Positions 49,989 through 62,665 are shown, numbered from the stretch's first letter. The stretch: DNA of 64,000 bases from Cavia porcellus (GCF_034190915.1 NW_026947484.1:74913482-74977481); one strand, 5' to 3'. Numbers and translations are program-made. The notes: generated by a model from the letters alone, not told the origin.

Positions 49989-50469
49989 GCAAGTCTTTGA
50001 GCGCCCAAATTTGTAGATCCGGGCCATAATGCTCCCAGTATTGGTACCCAGCTAGTATTTATATTTGTCAGAACTCTGAACTCTAGGGGAAAACCAGTCT
50101 TGGTCAAACAAGTTAGGGAAACTTTGTGCTGTTTATTTTCTTCCTCTTTAACATTCACAATAAAAATCAACTAACTTAGCACTTCCCAAACTTATCTGTC
50201 GATGTGTAATGGCTGTTAACACCCCACAGTGAAAAAGAGTCCAGTCTCTTCACCAATGGCCAGAAAACTCAGCCACTCATCAGAGATAACCCAACCAGCA
50301 TTGACAGAACCAGACTGGCGGCTCAAAGGGTTAATAGCCTCCCTAAGTATCGCTGCATCTCTGTGTTGGCAGCAGTGGCTGCAAATGGATTTTCAAAGTC
50401 ATTTTTCCCTTGGAATTTATTTAAAGAATTGCTTCTGAAGTATCTAGGATCCTAGTTTAATTTAGAGAG

Positions 50470-50849
50470 ATTTATTCCTCAGCAGATGGAAAATGTGCCA
50501 ATTGGCCCATTCAATTCAGCAGTATTCTTTATTCATAAACATCAGAAATGGAACCTAAATAGTATGCGTGATACAGATCAACGCGGCCTGGAGATTCGCG
50601 CAGTGAGGCGTGGGGAAGGGTGGGCATCCGTAAGCAATTAAACAAGCAGACATGTAATTAAGAGTTATGATACATGTGCGATGAAAAAAATGATCAGCAT
50701 ACCGTCAGGCTGGGCTCAAATTTGTAATCATTTTTTAATTGACCCAGATTCAGCTGGAATCAACAGCGGTTGATTTTTACGGTTATGGCGCTCAGCTCTT
50801 AACTAGTGTTTGAATCTCGTAATAGCCTCTCCCCTTCTTGTTTTTCCAG
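50470..50849 (+). other. 3' end of APBA1 intron 1
   Basis: No repeat is recognised. The stretch contains TAATTA/CAATTAAAC-type motifs and retains CpGs. It ends in a branch point (CTTAAC near 50798), a pyrimidine tract and AG at 50848-50849. Confidence 0.6.
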
Positions 50850-52118
50850 GCCAGCGCAGCAAAATGAGAGCGCAGTAAGCCGGCCCCGCCTCATTCCCGG
50901 CCTTCTCCCACGCCCACCATGAACCACTCGGAGGGCTCCGCGGAGGTGGAGGTGCCCGACGAGGCGGCCGGCGGGGAGGTGAACGAGTCGGTGGAGGCCG
51001 ACCTGGAGCACCCCGAGGTGGAGGAGGAGCAGCAGGCCCCGCGGCCGCAGCGCTACCCCGGCCGGCAGCCGTGCGGGCGCGCCGTCGAGGACCTGCAGGG
51101 CGCGCAGGTCGGGCCGCAGGAGGACGAGGAGCGCGGCGAGAGCCTGGCGCGCTCGGCCAGCACGGAGAGCGGCTTCCACAACCACAGCGACACCGCCGAG
51201 GGCGACGTGATCGCCGCGGCCCGCGACGGCTACGATGCGGAGCGTGCGCAGGACGCGGAGGACGAGAGCGCGTACGCGGTGCAGTACCGGCCGGAAGCCG
51301 AGGAGTACACGGAGCAGGCCGAGGCCGAGCACGCCGAGGCCTCGCACCGCCGCGCGCTGCCCAACCACCTGCACTTCCACTCGCTGGAGCACGAGGAGGC
51401 CATGAACGCGGCCTACTCAGGCTACGTCTACACGCACCGGCTCTTCCACCGCGGCGAGGACGAGCCCTACGCCGAGCCCTACGCCGACTACGGCGGGCTG
51501 CAGGAGCACGTGTACGAGGAGATCGGGGACGCGCCCGAGCTGGACGCGCGCGACGGCCTGAGGCTCTACGAGCAGGAGTGCGACGAGGCTGCCGCCTACC
51601 GCCAGGAGGCCCTAGGCGCGCGGCTGCACCACTACGACGAGCGCTCGGACGGCGAGTCCGACAGCCCCGAGAAGGAGGCCGAGTTCGCGCCCTACCCGCG
51701 CATGGACAGCTATGAGCAGGAGGAGGACATCGATCAGATCGTGGCCGAGGTCAAGCAGAGCATGAGCTCGCAGAGCCTGGACAAGGCGGCAGAGGACATG
51801 CCCGAGGCCGAGCAGGACCTGGAGCGTGCCCCCACCCCAGGCGGGGGTCGCCCCGAGAGTCCGGGGCTGCAGGCACCGGTGGGGCAGCCACGAGCAGCCG
51901 GCCCCACGGGCGGTGAAGGAGGACAGCGGTACAGTAAGGAGAAGAGGGATGCCATCTCGCTGGCCATCAAGGACATCAAGGAGGCCATCGAAGAGGTGAA
52001 AACCAGGACCATCCGTTCGCCTTATACCCCTGACGAGCCCAAAGAACCCATCTGGGTCATGCGCCAAGACATTAGCCCCACCAGGGACTGTGACGACCAG
52101 AGGCCAGTGGATGGAGAT
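50850..52118 (+). CDS. APBA1: APBA1 (Mint1/X11-alpha) first coding exon (exon 2); CDS begins at 50919
   Basis: The product is a neuronal adaptor that binds Munc18-1, CASK and the APP tail at synapses and the Golgi. The exon starts after a pyrimidine-rich tract and AG at 50848-50849, with a good branch-point candidate near 50797-50803. The start codon at 50919 sits in a strong context (CCACCATGA), and the reading frame runs 400 codons to a GTAAGTG donor at 52119, so the exon ends in phase 0. I recognise the protein from its start (MNHSEGSAEVEV) and the acidic, disordered N-terminal region. Residues about 225-310 correspond to the Munc18-interacting region (IDQIVAEVKQSM), and residues about 370-400 carry the CASK-binding EPIWVMRQD motif. 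The PTB and two PDZ domains are encoded by later exons outside the window. Base composition is very GC- and CpG-rich compared with the flanks. The frame stays open into intron 2 until 52364, which is read-through, not exon. Confidence 0.95.
50864..50878 (+). promoter_or_regulatory. Short upstream ORF in APBA1 5' UTR
   Basis: Within the untranslated start of the exon an ATG at 50864 opens a four-codon frame (M-R-A-Q) that stops at TAA 50876-50878, 40 bases before the APBA1 start. Upstream ORFs of this size can lower translation of the main frame; whether this one does is not shown. Confidence 0.5.
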
Positions 52119-52365
52119 GTAAGTGTGCGCGCGCTCAGACTTGGTGCAGCTCCACGCGTGGCATCGCGGGGCTGGGGTGGGATGGGACGGGAGTTCAGTG
52201 GCCCGTGCACCATTGGCAAGGGATTTTATGGGATAAAGGACTATGGGGGCGCTAAGAACCTCTGTACCCTAAGCCTCAGAAACTGTGCACAAGCTCTGGT
52301 CAGTGACTCACCAACTGGAGAGGGTCGAATTGCATGTGTTCGACCCATAGAGGGATCGCTGTGAA

Positions 52366-52484
52366 TCAGTGATTCCCAAACTGTATCTGGAGAGCTTGCT
52401 GATAATCAGTTTTCAAGGCACAAGGCCTCCCACCAACTAGTTGCTAATTCCGGAGATCTGGAGTAGGGTCCAAGCATTTGCACT
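52366..52484 (+). mobile_element. MER5A DNA transposon, 5' half
   Basis: AGTGATTCCCAAACTGTATC and GGAGTAGGGTCCAAGCATTT match the first part of MER5A. The matching end appears at 53218-53280. Confidence 0.7.
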
Positions 52485-53217
52485 TTTTAAAATTTTTATT
52501 ACTGCATGTTTGCAGTACATAATTATTACATCCACTGTCGTGGGAGAGTTGGTATATGTACATAGCACATCTTAAGTTTTTCTTTACTTATAATGGCGAA
52601 AATGAAGTCAGGACTAAGGAGAGGTTTTATAGGAAACCATTATTGCACTGGGGAGAAAGGTACTGACCCTCTAGCAGTAAGATCTGAATGGCTTTCTGTG
52701 GGAAGGAAAGGTGTTCCTTCTTGGGGATGAGTAACTGAGATTATAGAGAGTGAGATGTGAGAAGTGGGCTGGAAGAGTGGCTTAATATGATGTAGATCAG
52801 AAGATAAAAGTCCGGAAACCAGCCTGGCCTAAAGGAGGGCTGGATCAGTGGTGGTGATGTGTTGTCTTTAAAATAAAAGATGTCAATGTCTGAGTTACTT
52901 TTTCTAAACTACACCTGGGATATATGCTGACCAAAGGTTGGACATCTTGGGGAAAGGGAGACGCTGAATGAAGTTAGGTTAACAAGGATTTTGTTAGGGC
53001 TATCAGCGGGTCTGCTAATCATTTATGAGGCAGAGCATGGGAATTTGAAAGGTCTGTGTCTGATCCTGTGAGTACACAGGGGCATCTGAGAGGCCTAGGA
53101 CAGTATGTTAGGGAAGAAGGTCTCTTTGCAGTCAGCCCCTTCCCAGGAAGCATAAGGGTGGGCAGTTTCTAACTGTAGCTATTTCTAGAATGGCAGGGCC
53201 CAGATAGAGGTCACTGT
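52485..53217. other. Segment separating two MER5A halves
   Basis: It begins T-rich (TTTTTAAAATTTTTATTAC), like a reversed L1 tail, then has no recognisable content. It appears to be an insertion within MER5A. Confidence 0.5.
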
Positions 53218-53282
53218 TGCCACTAACAAGTCCCAGGTGATAATGCTGGGCCCAGGACCACAGTTGGAGAACCGCTGCTTTA
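53218..53282 (+). mobile_element. MER5A DNA transposon, 3' end
   Basis: AACAAGTCCCAGGTGATAAT and GTTGGAGAACCGCTGC match the terminal part of MER5A. Confidence 0.7.
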
Positions 53283-54777
53283 AAGCTGTCCCTTAGTGGA
53301 TTTGGGACAGCTGCAGTTCCTTTGGAGGAATTATTGGAAACCCTCCGAGTCCTGACCTCTCAGAGCTTCTGTCATTTTTTTTCAGCCCCTTATTGCTCAT
53401 TATAGATTTCATTAAGTTCTTAGTTTTCAATTATTTTGGTACCAGGGCAACCTTCCCACCTAACTGTGCTTTGGTGTGAAGAGCTACACAAAGCTTTGTG
53501 GGCATTTTATTTTTCCTGTTTGATGGTGCTGGGGGTTGAATTCAAGTCCTTCACACCAAGCTGCATTTTCTGTGTTTGAAATACCAACGAAGTTTGGTAA
53601 CTTGGCAAGCTTGGAGGGGGTGGGTCACAGTCTGTTCCGAATAAATCAAGAAGACTAACCTTTTCACCTTTACCTTGCTATAAAGATTCTTTCTGACCCA
53701 GTTCCACTTTTACATTCTCTTGAATAGTTTTTAAACAATTTCACTTAAAATTGGAACTTGGTGTCAGAGAAGGGTCAAGAGGTTTAACTCCATTTAATTC
53801 TGTATTTTGTGATTGTATCAGGCTGTTTTCTCACAAAATGTTTTGGAGTAAGAAGCCATTATTAGAAGCCACTTGTGCATTTGACTAATACATGAAAGGC
53901 TGCACAGGTCAAAGCAGTACCATTCACCTGCTGCTTAGTAACAGTCGGCAATTGCAGTTGGCTGATTAAATTTGTAACCCTTTTTAGGAAAGGGTGGACA
54001 CAGGTCAGGAAGGCAAGTGCATCCTGCCCGGCAAGGGGGCAGCACTGGGTCACTTAGTCCATATATCCCTGGCATCTGTAGAAACAGGTATGCTCTTGCG
54101 GAGTGTTCTCCTTGATCTTCAGCTGTCTCTAAGTTTCTCTCAGCTAGGAAGGCTTGCAGAAAGCATTTTGCAAATAAGGTGGAAATTGAGCAGAGTGTTC
54201 AAAAGTAGGGAGCTGTTCAAGAGGCTGGGTGGCACATCCTTTTAGAAACTTAGAAAAGTTGCCTAAATGTTAGGTCCAGCTGCTGGCCTCTTCTGATAGC
54301 CTTCCCCTTTGACGCCAGCTCTGTGAAATGACCTGCTTACCTGTGTGACCCTTGGGACTTCACTCTGAGCCAGGAGCACAGCCAGTGGCTGAGCCAGGTG
54401 CCTTTTATTCGTTTGAACTACGATAATGTAATCCTCTTGCACAATAGTTCATTCCAAACCTAGAATTAATGATAGCTGCTTTAGGAACCTATACCATCAG
54501 AAATTCAGCTTGATGCTAAGAAATTGGTTGGTAGGGCTTACTGGGTGATGAATAGTTCATTCAAACCAAAAACCAAAAACCTGTACTTCAAAATAACCCC
54601 CAGTCACTTTGAAGCCTCTTGAATCTGTGTGGTAAGTTCCATCTGAAATGCTATATTTATAAGACTGACTTTCATTTGGTACCACTTTGATTCCATGTTA
54701 GCATCGAAAACTCATCCTGTGCATGGTATTGTAGAAGATACAGTCACTGCAAAGGGCAGAGTGATGGGAAGATGGAG
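53283..54777. other. APBA1 intron 2, noncoding
   Basis: An ID-like remnant (GGTGCTGGGGGTTGAATTC near 53525) is the only element suspected. Confidence 0.4.
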
Positions 54778-54912
54778 GTCTTGTTAAAAATGCATTACTG
54801 TCTCCCTTCCCCAAACCTAAGCGTCTGAGATAGAGCCCCATGATCTGGTGTTTTGTTTTGTAAACCCTCCTGAAATTGCTAAGCATGTGAAAGGTTGAGA
54901 ACCCACTGATTT
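54778..54912 (+). mobile_element. MER5A DNA transposon
   Basis: CTTGTTAAAAATGCATTACTG, GAGATAGAGCCCCATGATCT and GGTTGAGAACCCACTG follow MER5A. Confidence 0.75.
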
Positions 54913-57900
54913 GTTGGGAGCTGAGGGGATGTCTGAGCAGCTTTCTCATGTAAGATAAGTGGACTTGAAAAATCTTTCCTATGAAAGGAATTGCCCCATG
55001 GTAATGGTCAGCAGACCTGGAGAGTGGCCCTCAATTCTTACGCTAAGCAGGTATGTTCTCAAAATGTCAATATGAGAAACTACAGTGGAGCAAAAGAAGA
55101 AAATTAACACTGCGTTATCACTTACCAGAGATAATAGCTAAGCATTAAGTCTGCGTTTAACTCTTGTAAAACTTTGTGGCACAAAATAGTGTTTGTTCGC
55201 TGGTAAATTATACAGAATAGGGCAGGATTGTTCATCTGCAAGAATTTACAGAGCTCACCAATGCCTAGTGCCAAATGAAAATAATTGTTTTCTGAGAAAA
55301 ATACATGTGCTTTGCTTCTAGTAAGGAGTGTGTGTACCTGGTACAGATTTGAGAGCTGCCTTCCAGCTCCTTTAAGACATATTGATAATGAATGGCCTGT
55401 TCTGAAAAGTTCCATACTTAACTGATGTCTCTGGAGGTGACAGTTGTTCCGAGTAGACAGCACTTCTGGTAGGATGGAGTCAGAGACTGCTGGGAGCAGG
55501 CATGCCGTGTGCATTGGAGGGTTGGGGCTCCTTGAGTGGTGTTCTGCGGAGCCTGAAATGCTGCGTCTATATACTCCCTCCTAAGCTGCATTTAGAGATA
55601 GAGCATAATAATAAAAACAGGAAAGAGTAGATAGTAGTAAAATGTTTAAAATTTTGGTAATTGGTTGTACTAGACGTAGAACTCCCAATGTTACTGGTTC
55701 TCATCTCCTTTCAAATATAGAGACCTGTACTCCTTCATGGCCTAGAAACCTCTAGAGGGCATTGCGAGTGAAATGTGAGCCCTGAAGTGTGCTGTTTCCA
55801 CTTAGGAACAGTTCACATCCCTCTTTCTTCCCTAGCAGCAATACTGGGAAACTTGTGTTGAGATGAGATGTCGCGGTATGGGGGCCCCTCTGTCATCACG
55901 GCACAGACCCGCGTGACTGCAGTGAGCTGACTCACACAGGGCTGGGTGATCTGTTACCACAGCAGAGCCTGGTCAGCCGTGACTAATACAGTGATGAGGC
56001 CTCTGTGTCCTCTGTTCTGCCGAGTGTTTGTGAGCATTTGTGCTGTAGACTCCCCAGAAAGTCTCAGCAATGCGAGGCACCGGATAGCGCAGGTGGCAGG
56101 CGTGTGGAGCCATAGCTGGAGAAATAAGAGGATCGTTTGCAAGGCAGGCACAGGACACGTCAGAGTCCTGTGTGCTGAGGGGACTCCTTCCTGCAGAAGA
56201 TGGTATGTCTTCTGTAAAACGGGGAAAGAGGAGAGCATGACACTGAGAATACCAGCACAGCTGAGAGTGGGTACAGAGTACCCTAGAACAGGGTGACTGC
56301 TTTGCAGTGATAGGGCCTTAGAATTTTAGTTGTCCAGGTGACAGCCCACCTGCCCAGAGCCTTCGGTTCCCAACAGATTAGAGTATTGTGTTCCTCTCCC
56401 AGGAATAAGCAAGGAAGATACTTCTAAATATTGATGCTGATATTGCAACTTTCCTGGCACAGTTGAGTCTATGCCTTGTGACCCCACAGGAAAGATTCCT
56501 GCCACTCATGATGCCCCATTAGGCTTTTTGGGACCCTCTCTCAAATATGGACAGCCAAGGCCATCAGACATACGAAGGATCTCTCTAACATGAAAGACAA
56601 AACATGAACAAATGGAAAGGGGCACTTGGAGGTACAAAGGCGGGGCTAAAGGCAGAGGAGGATGATACAACATTTATAATCAGTGTGCTCAGAGAGGTGG
56701 GAGAAGACAGGGAAGACAGGAAATTAGAGTAGGGTGCCATTTTTTCAAAATTCTTAAAATGACAGCTCTTTTAAAATACAGCAGTGCCAGTTTAAAATTA
56801 AAAAGAGAAAAAAAAAATCCTTAGAAAGATAAAGGGTTGAAACATTCCGGACAGGAGAATATGTTTAGACTGACAGGAATTATAGATAGTTTTGGAAGAG
56901 TTTGGCAAAAGTAATTGATCAGTACATAAAAACTTAAGCAGAACAAAAACCAATTGCGTTATTTACCCTACTGTAAACAAGTACCAAAGCAAGAAATGCA
57001 TTAATAGTTTGCCTGTGGTGCAGCAGGAAAATGCAAGTCTTCAGACTGCAAACTGAATATTGATTAACCAAAATTTGTAATATTGAGAGCATGAGGAGAC
57101 AGGTATAAAAGAAGTAGGTCTTAATAATTTGTAGTAGAAGCCAAGAGTTGTCTAAAGTTGAAAAGTGAAAGCTAGACATGTGCTATTCATGATTACAGAC
57201 GTAAATACCAGAAGAAAGTGGGAAAGAGGAAAAAGCCTTTGAAATTTGCCGTAAGCTGTAAAATAGTTTGAATGTGAAAATGGTATTTGTGTACTTGTTG
57301 CCTTAAATTGAAATAAGAAATGGAATCGTCACAGAGCTCAGTCATGGCCCAGAGGTGGTCTCATTTTTCTCTTCTCTTGTATGAGTCTCAAGAAGGGTGA
57401 GCACCTGTGTACGTGGCTCAGCGCACTTACAGGAAACGTTGGCACTTTTATTAAGGTGCCTTTAAGGTAAAATTAGTGCATTAAGCTTCCCATGTTAATT
57501 TTATGTGGCGTTTGTATTAAGCCTGAACACTTCCTTTTGGCTTTCATCATACACGTAGGAGTAAAGGAATAAAAAAGTAGGTCAGGGCGGGAGCTGTGCT
57601 CCTTAAGGTGAGAAACACTAATTAGTGGATTTCCAGCCAGGGGTGTGCTGCTGTGCCTCTGGATTGGAAACCACAGAACATTCATGGGAAGGTCAGCGGC
57701 CAGCACAGTAACAGCAAGAGGGTAACGTGCTGGGGTCCCGTGCGGGGGCATTGATTTCTCACAGGTTTGAATAATTACGTAGGGTAATGGCCTTTCCAAC
57801 TGAAATGTTCTTGAGACTCTTCTTTTACCATTAAGTGGCCGATCCTGTCGTGTAGGCGCCATGGTAAAGTGGCATATTCTTGCCAGCGGGAGTGGTGCTT

Positions 57901-58378
57901 GGCCCAGCAGAACTTAGTCGTCAATAGCAACAACATGAATGAGGCGTTTTTTCTGTAAACTATGGGGACCAGAGGCGACCAGGGTCTTTTTTTTTTAAGA
58001 TGTAATGATCTTCAAAATGAAAAGGCTTGACCTCGAAATCTCTTTTGAAGAGCAAATGATTCATTTCAATCGCAAACAAAAAGAGAAGGCAGCGTGTTTG
58101 CTTTGGTACTCTCCTCCTGGGTTTGAAGTGTTGCCTCAAATTAGCTCAGCTCACCTCCAGAGCTTCACTGGTCAGTCCATCACTGAGCTGGCCCAGTGGC
58201 CTGACAGACCTTCCCTGCTGCCAGCAGACCTCTGTCGAGTGAGAACCATTGGAGCGAAGCCTGCTCGCTGATCTGCACACCAGAAGGCAAGCTCTCCAGT
58301 TACTTTGTGCTCCATGGAATAATTTAAAAAGGAGTGATGGGAAAGATTGATATTTTAAAAAACTCTTGGACTCTCTAA

Positions 58379-58379
<1 letters not shown>
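54913..58379. other. APBA1 intron 2, noncoding
   Basis: I see no exon with convincing splice sites and no clear repeat. Short ORFs here have no family resemblance. Confidence 0.4.
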
Positions 58380-58423
<44 letters not shown>

Positions 58424-58425
58424 GG
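58380..58425. repeat. (CT)n microsatellite
   Basis: A CT run of about 20 units with one GT change. Confidence 0.95.
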
Positions 58426-58646
58426 TGCTTCCCCCCCACCCCAGGAATCTTTCCCAGCTTTTTAATGGATTGTCTCCCCAGACACTGTAATCAACACTGC
58501 CAAGAAACAATAGGATAAGCAACAGGGAAGGAGATCTCTTAATAAGAGAGAATTGTACCACTTTTCAGTTAGATTTTCCATACACAGGACCACAGTTTGG
58601 GTGTTTAATGTGCTTAATTTGTAAGTGGGAGCTCAACTCACTGTAT

Positions 58647-58714
58647 GGGAGTCATTAAAACAATTGTGTCCTCTTTCCCTGGGAGTCATTAAAAACAACC
58701 GTGTCCTCTTTCCC
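58647..58714. repeat. 34-bp tandem duplication
   Basis: GGGAGTCATTAAAA...TGTCCTCTTTCCC occurs twice back to back (58647-58680 and 58681-58714) with few differences. Confidence 0.85.
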
Positions 58715-59775
58715 GACTGTGCCCTCTGGAAATATCCTATTCTCAGTGTCGTGGGGCGCTGTCGGGGTTAGGGCTCTCAGGTTCTGGGAGCGGAACAGCT
58801 GTGTCAGAGATCACCAGGTTCCTGATGTGACCGGGGTACACTTTGCAGCTCATGTAGTCCTGCAGATTAGGAAGTGTAATTGGTCTGTAATGGTCATCTC
58901 AAATGAAAAATATTCCATCGTAAATATAATTAGCAACATGTTCTTAACTCAGATTTTATAATATTTTCGCTGACCACTTTTTTGGGAGAAGGCGTGAGAG
59001 AGGATGTTCTTTGGCTTAGACTAAGACTGCCTCATCTTGTAATCCACAAACGACCCCCAAGCTCGAGTTCAAAAAATGAGGCAAAAACATATTTTAAAAA
59101 GCAGCGCTGATTTATTTTATCCTGGGCCCAGCGACACAGTATAGTTGGAGATTGCAAAAGCTGTGTGACTCCCTCCTCCACACTTGCCGCCCCTCCAGTA
59201 CCTATCACAGCTCACAAAGTAAAGGTCGTGGGCGTGGATCAGGAAATGAGAAATTCCTTGATCCGCTGAGGAATTGAGGAAGACCTTTGTTTCCCTTAGG
59301 ACGCGACAGAGAAGTCCCGCAGGAATTTACAATTCTTTACAGAGGAGAGCATTGATTAACATATCAATTAGGTCACCCAGAGGGAGAAGGGAGAAGGGGG
59401 AAGGGAAACATATACAGTACAGCCACGTTTACAGGTATTTTGGTATAATACAAATATAATGAAGCTCTTTTTTTGTAGTGTACAACACCTCAGTCTCCCC
59501 AGTTTGCTGTGCAGTTATTTTTTACCCTGGCTCCCATACTTGGACATCAGGCCCTCACCCTCACTTCAGGGTGCCTTGAGTTGGTCACCCTCCCTCTTGT
59601 TCCATTTCGGTTTCCTCATCAGTAAGATGAATTACCAGATTTTTTCTTCCAGGTGCCTATAAGAGAAAATGGTTCTGGAGATGCTGAGTCTTCCATGGAA
59701 ATGTGAATAAGGATCACACGTGTGGTGCGTAGGCTGACTCCAAAGTCAAAGATCATTTGATCCTCAGGGTTACTC
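58715..59775. other. APBA1 intron 2, noncoding
   Basis: A MIR-like fragment lies near 59595-59660 (GTTTCCTCATCAGTAAGATG). Nothing else is recognised. Confidence 0.4.
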
Positions 59776-60255
59776 TGTTAGGGCCGACGCCGCAGGGAAA
59801 GAGACCCCAAGGACTCAACTCTTGGTGAGGGAAAAAAGTTTATTTCCATGCGCATGGGGTCCCTCAGGCAAACGTGTGCGGAGGGGCCCCGAGGGGAATC
59901 TGTGCAGGGTTTTTAAAGGTACAAGCAGGAGGCAAGCAAGTTTACAGAAGCAAATCGCATTGGTTAATTTTGAACGGCGCAGGACTTGGCTAACGCTGAT
60001 TTGAGGGTCTGGGGCTGAGTAACCATGGAGACCGAGGGTCTTGGGTTGACCTTAGAGTGCCAGGTGCCCCCTGGTCCTGTTTATGCAGTACATTCTTTTG
60101 CTTATCTCTATCTTTACAGAGAACAGAACATCTAGTGGTTAATGACTAGCAGAGACATTCCTTTCTGCCCTGCTCTGATTATCTCCTGGGAAAGGTTTAG
60201 GGAGTGAAACATTCCTTATAGCTCTGTTCTATAGCTGGGGGGGGGGGGTGTTACA
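59776..60255 (-). mobile_element. Solo LTR, class I ERV-like
   Basis: On the - strand it runs TGTAACACCCCC to GGCCCTAACA, with AATAAA at 59844-59839 about 65 bases from its 3' end and an AT-rich TTTAAAAACCC-type box further upstream (+ strand near 59910-59920). TTAC occurs at both edges (59770-59773, 60256-60259), but with two extra bases on the left, so the target duplication is uncertain. Class I assignment is by general layout only. Confidence 0.65.
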
Positions 60256-61021
60256 TTACAAACGGGGAGTCGATTCTCTCAACTCCTTGGCAAAAAGAAG
60301 TAAGGGGAGTTGGCCTTCATGTCCAGTCCTAATCTTCTCAGGGCCAGGGTTTCCCCTCTGCTGTCCCCAGCACTCAGGTCATCACTGTGCTGCTCAATCA
60401 GACACTCTGAGGAGTCTGGGTCTCAGCTTCTACCTGATCGTATCGTCATCATTTTTGTCCAGGACTCCTCTGATTTAGTCAGATTAACCTGCTAGTTAGG
60501 GGTAAAGGCACCATATGACACCTCACACCTTCAGACAACAGCTACCTTTTATTGGCATCCTGCTTCCCAGTCCAGAGATCAATGGAAAAAGGCTTTGGAA
60601 GCAGATAATCATTTCAGCAGTAACACTTCTCAGTCAGAAACCAGAGGCTTTCTTGCTAGGTGGGGGCAATCATCAGAACCCTGGCAAGTATAGGTATGAT
60701 GTTAACACCTGCCCTGATCTTGTATTCCTTGTGCCCATGTTTGTTTTGTGGTTTTTGGTTGTTTGATAATTTTAAGCAAGATCTAAGAAGACTAGAGGAA
60801 CACCACACCCTAGGTTCATCTCAGGTCTCAAATTCCTTGATGTCATCCTGCCCCACCTTGAATTCAACATGCAGCCAACATGTTTGAAAAAAACTGTTGC
60901 TAGGAGACCACTGACCAAGGTTAAGTGCACCTGCTAATTCATTAAGTCTTATTAGCAGCATCTTACTCTATTGACTGTGAAGTGGTGGTGTCAAGCTCAC
61001 AAAGGTGAATGAAAAGAACTA
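60256..61021. other. APBA1 intron 2, noncoding
   Basis: I recognise nothing in this stretch. Confidence 0.35.
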
Positions 61022-61186
61022 GCTGAAAGGGTTTTTTTTTCTTTTATTAATAAATTGTGATGCACAATAAATATTTGTGATGGAGAATTGGTACAGATAC
61101 ATATCGCATCATGGTCCTTAGTACTTCTGCTTCCCCTCAGAAGATTCCCTTCTTGTGTCCACATAGTGTATCTCCCTACTCTCTGT

Positions 61187-61342
61187 TTTTTTTTTTTTTG
61201 TCTTTTTGAGACAGAGTCTTGCTATGAAGTTCAGGCTGGCCTTGAGCTCACTTTGTAGCCCGGGCTGATCTCGAACTTGCAACGATCCTCCTCCTTTAGC
61301 TTCTTGAATGCTAGGATTATAGGAAGTGCCACCGTGCCTGGC
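61187..61342 (-). mobile_element. B1 SINE nested in L1
   Basis: A T run, GAGACAGAGTCTTGCTATG and TTCAGGCTGGCCTTGAGCTC are a reversed B1. Confidence 0.88.
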
Positions 61343-62540
61343 CCCTATCATCTTTTATTTTGCTCTTCAAATTATTTGTACTTTGGGTTTCTCATTATAA
61401 GAGAAACCTTGTGATATTTAACCTTGTGTGTCTGATTTATTTCATTTAGCATTATGACCTCAAGATGCATTCATTTTTCTACAGAGAGCTCAATTTTATT
61501 CTTTATTTGAATAGTGCTCTGTGTTGAATATGTACCACATTTTATCTGTTGATGAGCAACTTCCAAGATACACCTGTTGTGAGCTGTGCTCCTATAAACA
61601 TAGGTACACATGTATCACTGTACTATGATGTGTTTAACTCTTGGAAAGACACCTAGAAGTGGACTAGTGGGCCAAATGGAATTTCTAGTTTTGATTCTGA
61701 GGAATCTCCATAGTGATTTCCATAGTGATTACACTAATTTACATTCCCACTAACAATGTAGAAGAGTTCCTTCTACCCCACAACCTCACCAGCATTTGTT
61801 GGTTTTTGAGTTTTTGATGATAGCTATTCTTTCTGGAATGAGATGCAATTTCAGATGAATTTCTCTGATGTCCAAAGATGCTGAACACCTTTGCATGTAC
61901 TCACTGGCCATTTGTACTTCTTTTGAGAAGTGTTCAATTGCCCATTTAATGACTGGATTTCTTACATGGAGGGCTCTAATGTTTTGAGCTCTTTATGTAT
62001 TCTAGATAAAGTCCTCTGCTGAGAAGTAGCTGGCCAAGATTTTTCCTCCTTTAGATTGTCTCTTCTCTCTGTTGATTGCTCCCTTTGGTGTGTAGAAGGT
62101 TTTTAATTTGATGTAGTCGCATTTGTTTATGCTTGGTATTATTCTTGTACAATTGGTGCTCGGTTGAGAAAGTCTGAATGCCTGTGTCTTCAAGAGTTTT
62201 ATCTGTTTTATCTTCTCAACCAACTCAGAATACTCCAGCAGCTTCTGATTTTATATGTAGGTCTTTAATGGATTTTGACTGTAGTACAGAATGAGAGATA
62301 CGGATCTACATTCAGTCTTCCCATGTAAATAGCCAGTTTTTACAGCACATTTGTGACAGAAGCTGTGTTTTCTCCAGTGTCTATATCCTTTTCCCCAAGA
62401 TCAGATGGCTAAAGGGTTTTGAAATTGTATCTGCATATTCAGTTCTGTCCCACTGATCAGAGTCTCTTTTTCTGCCAGTACCATGTTGTTTTCCTTACTG
62501 TAGCTTTGTGATAGAAGTAGAGATCTGAGATTGTTTTGTG

Positions 62541-62665
62541 TTTGTTTTGTTTGTGAGACACGGTCTTGTTATGTTGCTAAAGCTGGCCTCAAACTTATAT
62601 GGTTCCTCCTGACTCAGCCTCTCAAGTGCTGGCTTGAAATGTGTGCCACTGCTCCTAGCTTGATA
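62541..62665 (-). mobile_element. B1 SINE nested in L1
   Basis: GAGACACGGTCTTGTTATG and CTCAGCCTCTCAAGTGCTGG are a reversed B1. Confidence 0.8.

Noticed and set aside
50799..51392. 197-codon ORF antisense to APBA1 exon 2
   Set aside because: It mirrors the GC-rich coding exon; its Leu/Arg/Val repeats are a shadow of the sense codons.
51071..51715. 214-codon Arg/Ala-rich ORF in another frame of the APBA1 exon
   Set aside because: The sense frame clearly encodes APBA1; this is an alternate-frame artefact of GC-rich sequence.
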